From NCBI GenBank assembly GCA_014871385.1, contig CM026429.1, forward strand, positions 4,056,083-4,120,082: a stretch of 64,000 bases of DNA, written 5' to 3'. The notes below the pieces were generated by a model that made no database searches, had not been told where the DNA came from, and saw only the letters and a list, made by a program, of their open reading frames with translations. The position numbers and the translations under genes are program-made. This DNA is from Ceratodon purpureus (Eukaryota > Streptophyta > Bryopsida > Pseudoditrichales > Ditrichaceae). Of the stretch, positions 58,601-64,000 are shown one piece after another (within the stretch, counting starts at the first letter, position 1; every line of letters starts with the position of its first letter).

Positions 58601-61301
58601 CTCCTGATGCTGGAGACCCAGCCCTTTTTGTTAGTGGTGATCAGGATCCAGAAACTTGGCATGTACAGGTGGTTTTTCTTACTTGTCTTGATATTTCAAA
58701 TCTGCGACTTTCAATGCAGGTCATAATTGACGATGAACTGCTGCAACTGCATATGTCTTCGCTAACGTTGTCGTCACGTGCTAATTGAGTCATCATTGTG
58801 GTAATGATTGTTTGTGGTTCAAGTGGGGCAGGCTATTAAATTATGTAGGATTGTTAATTTGGCAGATATTCAGGTCTATCGACTCAGGATCTGTTAAGGG
58901 ATTTCCGACCACAGTTGATGAGGTTCACAAGGAGGTAAGAAACCCCTTTATCCCATGAGTTTCTCTTACTGAACATCCTTGACAGACTTACTAGCCCTAA
59001 AAACTGAGCGACGAATATAGGAGATGTACAGGAGATGAGAAACTATGGACATCAGCCTCCTATTTTGCTTATAAAAGAAGAACCTTCTACCGTTTTTTTT
59101 GGAAACTACCGAGAATTTTAGTTTCAGATCATTCTCACCCATTAGACTCTGTCTTCAACAAACGGAGTTGATATCGCGAGCTTCCTTTCAACTATTGTGT
59201 CCCTTTTTTGGTGCAGAATCTCGTGTGGGGGAAAAGTGTAGCCATAGACATCAGCATTCAGATGGCGTATATCAATGCAATACGTTGTGCTCAACATTTC
59301 ATATATATTGAGAATCAATATTTTTTAGGATCTTCCTACAATTGGCCAGACTACACTTCAGCTGGTAATGTTGATTCCCATCCTTTAGTTTCTACATTGT
59401 CTTTTTGCATGATACGAAAAGCAATTTTATCATTGAAATGCTCAACAAACTGGTCAATGGAACTTGTACACAGGTGCTAATCATATCATTCCGATGGAGC
59501 TCGCGCTGAAGATCTGCAGTAAGATCAGAGAGGGCAAGAGGTTTGCAGTGTACATCGTAGTTCCTATGTGGCCTGAGGGTGTTCCCGACAGTGCTCCTGT
59601 TCAAGAAATTTTGTACTTTCAGGTAAAAGAAAATCTTGGCAATGTCCATTGCTTTACTTTGTTCTTTCCGCATGAAATATTCTATAATGCTGTAACAACA
59701 TCTATAAAGATTTCTTGTGTACGAGGTTTACAGGCAATTGACATTTTTTCTGGGATGTGCAAATGGTGGATGTCAGAGCCAAACAATGAAGATGATGTAC
59801 GGCAAAGTTGCAGATGCTTTAAGAGAAGTCGGTGCTTCCCAAGCGAAGCCAACAGATTACTTGAACTTCTACTGTCTGGGGACCAAGGAGACCGTTAATT
59901 CTGGAGAAACCATGCCACTTCAACCTCCGGATAACAACTCCAAGCATGTAAGCAAGCTGATTACTCTCCAAACTCCTGTTAGACAATCGATCAGAAGATA
60001 GCTACTAGTTCAAGATTGGATAGTCAATTTAGTTGGATTATATATTTCAGTCACTTCAGCCTTTGCCCACCATAATCTAGATATATTGAGCGAAATGCTG
60101 AGAGCTAAATAGCCCGAGTTATTCTTCTCGGAGCTTCAGGAATAGATCGGATGGAGCTCTGATCCTTTCTGTCATGGTCTTGAAATGCAGGGACTTTCGC
60201 AAATTAATAGACGAATGATGATATATGTGCATGCCAAAGGTATGGTTGTGGATGATGAGTTAGTGATAATGGGATCTGCGAACATAAACCAACGATCTAT
60301 GGATGGATCCAGAGACACGGAGATTGCCATGGGAGGTTATCAGCCGTACCACACATGGGTCCGGAAAAATGGGCATCCTCGGGGTCAGGTATGGCTTGTC
60401 TTCTGCTTTGACTCTGATGAGTGCTACAAAAAAACAGAAAAGAGATGTAGTTCGACATTTCATTAGTCTTGCTATCGACGAATAATTTTGAACTAATAAC
60501 GGAAATTCAAATTCTTTACAAAACTTCGATGCGGTGTTAGAGTTATCCTAAAAGTCATCTTGAGCTTTGAGTTTTTAGTTTTGCTTTATTGTGTTGTTAT
60601 TTTTAGTCCAAATAGTTGGGAGGCATGAAAGAATTTGGTGGTCTCAATATATTTGGTGTGGAAGAACTTGGTGGCCTCTAAACTCAAAGAAAACTAGTTT
60701 TGTTGTCATTCCATCTTCAAAACTAATTTTCTTTGAGTTTAGAGGCCACCAAGCTCTTCTATGTCTATTAGCTATTCAAAGTAAGCAAATAAGATTATGT
60801 ATAATGAAAAATCTACGATATCTAAGTCAAATATTGAATGGACCATGGAGTGCCAACATGCAAGTAATTTTTGTTTGAAGGAATCTTGAACTTAATCACC
60901 AGAGCCTACCCTCTCAGGAAGAGCTCTTTTGGAAATTTAGTTGAATGTTGGAGGTAGTGATCGATAAAAAAATCTTAATTATTTTGATTGCTTTGAAATT
61001 GCAGGTTTATGGCTACCGGATGTCATTGTGGGCAGAGCACCTGGGAGGCTTAGAACCCGTATTTGAGGAACCTGAGAGCTTGGAGTGTGTACAAAGGGTC
61101 AACTACACGGCAGATCGGAACTGGGAACAGTATGCTGCTCCGGAAATAATTGACATGAAAAGTCACCTTATTCGCTTCCCACTCAAGGTAGAGGACAATG
61201 GTGCCGTAACAAATTTGCCGGGATACCTGACCTTTCCTGATGTGGGTGGAAAGATAATGGGTTCCAATCAGCCCAAAATCCCAGATGACTTAACCACGTA
61301 G
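55696..61301 (+). CDS. Phospholipase D, C2-type (beta/gamma-like), 11 exons
   Basis: Exons are 55696-56176, 56415-57367, 57707-57823, 58035-58226, 58417-58668, 58866-58934, 59217-59364, 59474-59622, 59777-59947, 60191-60388 and 61005-61301; phases close to 3027 nt (1008 residues). The enzyme cuts phosphatidylcholine and related lipids into phosphatidic acid and a free head group. Residues 1-165 are Pro/Tyr/Gly-rich with repeated YPPP motifs, as in the beta class. A C2 domain (about 175-330, [19 protein letters not shown]) would bind calcium and membranes. The two catalytic motifs are intact: HQKCVIVD (His526, Lys528, Asp533) and HAKGMVVD (His858, Lys860, Asp865). IENQYF is at about 719 and the C-terminal LPGYLTFPD motif is present. 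The start is the first ATG of the frame; a further upstream leader exon cannot be excluded. Confidence 0.93.
60661..60759 (+). repeat. Near-perfect hairpin in the last PLD intron
   Basis: Arms 60661-60702 and 60718-60759 (42 bp each) are reverse complements at 40 of 42 positions with a 15-base loop. It lies in the intron before the last PLD exon, the longest intron of the gene, and would be transcribed with the pre-mRNA. It could be a foldback transposon or a young miRNA-type precursor. Confidence 0.88.
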
Positions 61302-62096
61302 GCAATGTAACTGTATTTACAGACTTCTTGTTTGAAACTTTTAACTCACTACTGTAATTTATCGTTTGTTCTTGATGAGTGGAAGGATGTCCTGAAAGCA
61401 GGATACGCGGAGTGAGAGTTTAGAGTTTGGTGTTGAAACCAAGTGGTGGACAATTTTGGTACAGAAATAGTTCATTGAATTTTGTTCATATTCCTGTGAA
61501 CTGTACAGTACAGTACAATGAAGCCTAGGACTCCACTAAAATTTTGTCACAACTCACACCCATTACCAAATTTTCATTCCCATATGTACGGTCTCACCTC
61601 AATACCCTTTGTCAGGCCCTGATCAAAATCTGGTTGTATATTTTGATATCTTGATAACAACGAATTGAGAGTTCAACACTGATACCGGATATCAAGAATG
61701 TACGCCGCGCATTCGCGAGAAGCAGACACCTGACTGTACGCAATCAAAGAAGCGACGATGAGGAAGAAGCTTTTCATGCCAACCAGTGGGCAAGCTCTGG
61801 GATTAGCTACACGCGCCTAAAAAACATTGACGATACTGCACTGCAGGTTGTGTAAAGAGATGGGCGCTTCAAGTTTGATGAAATACTCAGTGAAACAGCT
61901 AATCAGTCTACCGTGATGGTATTGGAACTTCAACCCACACTCCTTCAGACGTCCATCAATGAAATGCACGAGTTGGATAAGCTTGTATAACTATGGAACA
62001 AATCCCGATCATGAAATTTGTATGATCCCCAAGAATCAAATGCTCAAAAATGAAGGTTGAAAATCTAATTGATGGGCAGAATGCTCCAAGTATCAA
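61302..62096. other. Intergenic between convergent genes
   Basis: The 3' regions of phospholipase D (plus) and the methyltransferase gene (minus). No other feature is seen. Confidence 0.5.
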
Positions 62097-64000
62097 CTAT
62101 TGAACTCTTAATAAGACGTTGGTTAAATATGTTCCTTCAGGATATGCTGGATCAATGGTATGGTCCGGTGCAGCTCCTGCATAACGCAGCTGTGTAACTC
62201 GTCTATTTGCTGACAAGGCTGCCTCCTGCAACAACAGCATGAAACTAATCATTACCCTCTGATGGAAATAAAAACTTGTGGTTGCTAGTGCAGTGACAGG
62301 ATACAACGAGATGTTCCAATATCTATTGGGACCTCAATCCGCTAATTCACTTGCCTAGGAATTGTGTCCAAGTAGGCAGAAGGCATACGAATTTAAAGAT
62401 CAGGGCCAAAGGCAGGTGGCTACAGACAACTTTGTAGGATAGACCAAGTGAGCATAAAAACCTGAATAACCGAGAGAAAATTTCCACTTTGTGTCATTGC
62501 CCCCGAACACGAACATGTCATCAGCAGGCCTCCCGGTTTTATCAACCGCATTGCCATAGAATTTAAATTTCTATACCTTGTTGTCGCACGTTGTAGAACC
62601 TGCAAGACAGAACATGGTCATCACTTCAGAGAGAACTATTGCCTAGGACCACATACACTAGGCACACGCCGTTAAGGTGCATATCCATCAAGGGCATTCT
62701 TGATGAGCCACCAAAGCAGATTCGTTCCACACAATCATTCATTCCACCTGACTGAGCTCCAATCAAGACTGCTTGATCATGACAAGAAAATTGGATAGAA
62801 TTGGACATGACAACAATGACAGGGTCTGTGTAAATGTACCTTGCGATTAGGGGCCAGCTTTGGAGGGTCTAGGACCACAATATCCCACAGCTTTCCTTCA
62901 GAAAGAGCGGATTTCATATATTCTCCTACATCTGCTTTCACAAAATTGATCGAGTTTGCATCTATCTGGTTCAATGACGCATTAGCTTTTGCAAGTTCCA
63001 AGGCAGGCGCGGATGAGTCCACACCTGTAACAGCAGGCATAAGAAAAAGGTTGTTAGTTTGACGTCACCAACATGATTCTTCCACCACCACAAAAGACCA
63101 GCATATTAATACAAACCTGCTTACCAATTGTATGAGATGCACCTCCTAAAGCAGCATTTAACGCAAAACCCCCACTGTAGCAGCACAAATCTAGCACAGT
63201 AGATCCGCCTGTAATGGAACGGAGTAATAACCGGCTGTCTCGTTGATCGGCATAGAATCCTGTCTTTTGGCCGGCTAAAGATGCTAAATATCGGACTCCA
63301 TTCTCTACTACCTGCAAGTACACTCACACTATGAAAACTCCTTCCTCTTTCTTAGTTCCAATAATTACGGCAGCAACAGCAGCACGCAAAGTGACGGTAA
63401 TCAACAAGAGATTCATCAATGTCGGTGCAGAATGAAAAGTTTTCAAAAAAAAAGTAATAAGTGCAATTACCTCAAAGTCGTCCACTACGTCAAGAGCAGG
63501 TTCTAATGAAGAGTCCTTCGAAATATCGACTTGCAATCCCTCTTCCTTTAGAATCTCAACGGATGGTCTCCAAGACATTTGAGAAGTCTTAATGGCCTGG
63601 CCAATTGCCACTTCAATTGTAGCCCTGTGCCTCTCAACCCATGCTGCAGATGAGGCCACCACAACGTGCTCCCCAAGGACGTCAACGATTAATCCTGACA
63701 ACCTGCACCCATTTACATTTTGTTATTCGACTGAAAAAACTATTTAGATGAATAAGATTTATTTTTTTAAAACACAAATCATATCTTTGATGTTCTTGAA
63801 ACTATTTGTCTGTGGAATACACATTCAACAGCAGTACCAGAGATCCCAACCACCTAAGTCCAACAAACACAGAATGTGAATATTAAGCCAGCCAAATGTA
63901 TGTACTTGCCTATCACCTTCACTATTCACCAGACGAAAGACGTTGGTATGATTGGTAGACGGTAGTCCCAAAAGTTTGCGCAACTTCACAGCTGATTCGA
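62097..64000 (-). CDS. RlmI-like class I SAM-dependent RNA methyltransferase, 5' end outside window
   Basis: Minus-strand exons are 63910 to beyond 64000, 63471-63702, 63125-63311, 62840-63024, 62462-62599 and 62097-62225; phases agree across all junctions. The visible part covers the linker ([19 protein letters not shown]), the FYADQRDSR motif, SAM-binding motif I ([19 protein letters not shown]), an acidic strand end ([15 protein letters not shown]), the [12 protein letters not shown] motif IV, the TCSCSG motif with Cys residues typical of RNA m5C methyltransferases, and the end [18 protein letters not shown]. The bacterial relative RlmI makes m5C in 23S rRNA, so an organellar rRNA target is a reasonable guess. 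The N-terminal PUA-type domain and any transit peptide lie off the right edge. The first visible intron uses a GC donor. Confidence 0.88.

Overview
The window is nuclear DNA of a land plant, probably a non-seed plant such as a bryophyte (that lineage call is an inference from short introns, compact genes and AT-rich spacers; I cannot fix the species). Support for a plant comes from a C2-type phospholipase D of the beta/gamma kind, a folate-biopterin transporter, a DUF4283-type LINE ORF1 and nuclear-type tRNA genes with internal A and B boxes.

Eight protein-coding genes can be modelled, most with splice phases that close exactly: a C78 (UFSP/ZUFSP-like) peptidase (minus, 3346-4866), a Sel1/TPR-like protein with a likely mitochondrial presequence (minus, 6514-8719, 8 exons), an unrecognised basic/acidic protein (plus, 11517-13373, 4 exons), an AT-hook protein with a conserved C-terminal domain (minus, 14715-17114, 5 exons), a folate-biopterin transporter (minus, 26118-28210, 4 exons), a FYVE-like zinc finger plus ankyrin protein (plus, 34373-37482, 10 exons), phospholipase D (plus, 55696-61301, 11 exons) and an RlmI-like RNA methyltransferase cut by the right edge (minus, 62097 to beyond 64000). 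These genes look functionally unrelated, as is usual in plants.

The unusual biology is in the repeats. A tRNA-Thr(UGU) gene sits inside a 986-bp, gap-free, almost perfect inverted duplication (20822-21807 and 24079-25064). A tRNA-Lys(UUU) locus is likewise duplicated in inverted orientation (outer ends 39533 and 53183), and both copies of that tRNA gene have been split by LINEs at the same place. In the right copy an 8.4-kb LINE (44190-52623) lies in the D-arm, flanked by a perfect 17-bp target duplication; tRNA 5' half and 3' part rejoin into a perfect 73-nt tRNA-Lys. In the left copy two short 5'-truncated elements are stacked one after the other at the same D-arm position. This points to a LINE family that targets the A-box/D-arm of tRNA genes, without a poly(A) tail.

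The big LINE is itself dead (two frameshifts, one stop codon) and carries a 400-bp insertion with 40-bp terminal inverted repeats and no target duplication; taking out exactly 400 bp restores the reverse-transcriptase frame. Other repeats include a SINE-like retroposon with a 13-bp target duplication and a 39-A run, a near-perfect hairpin in the last PLD intron, a 40-bp-arm hairpin at 43172-43256, a possible TTAA-flanked element, a 41-bp minisatellite and AT microsatellites.
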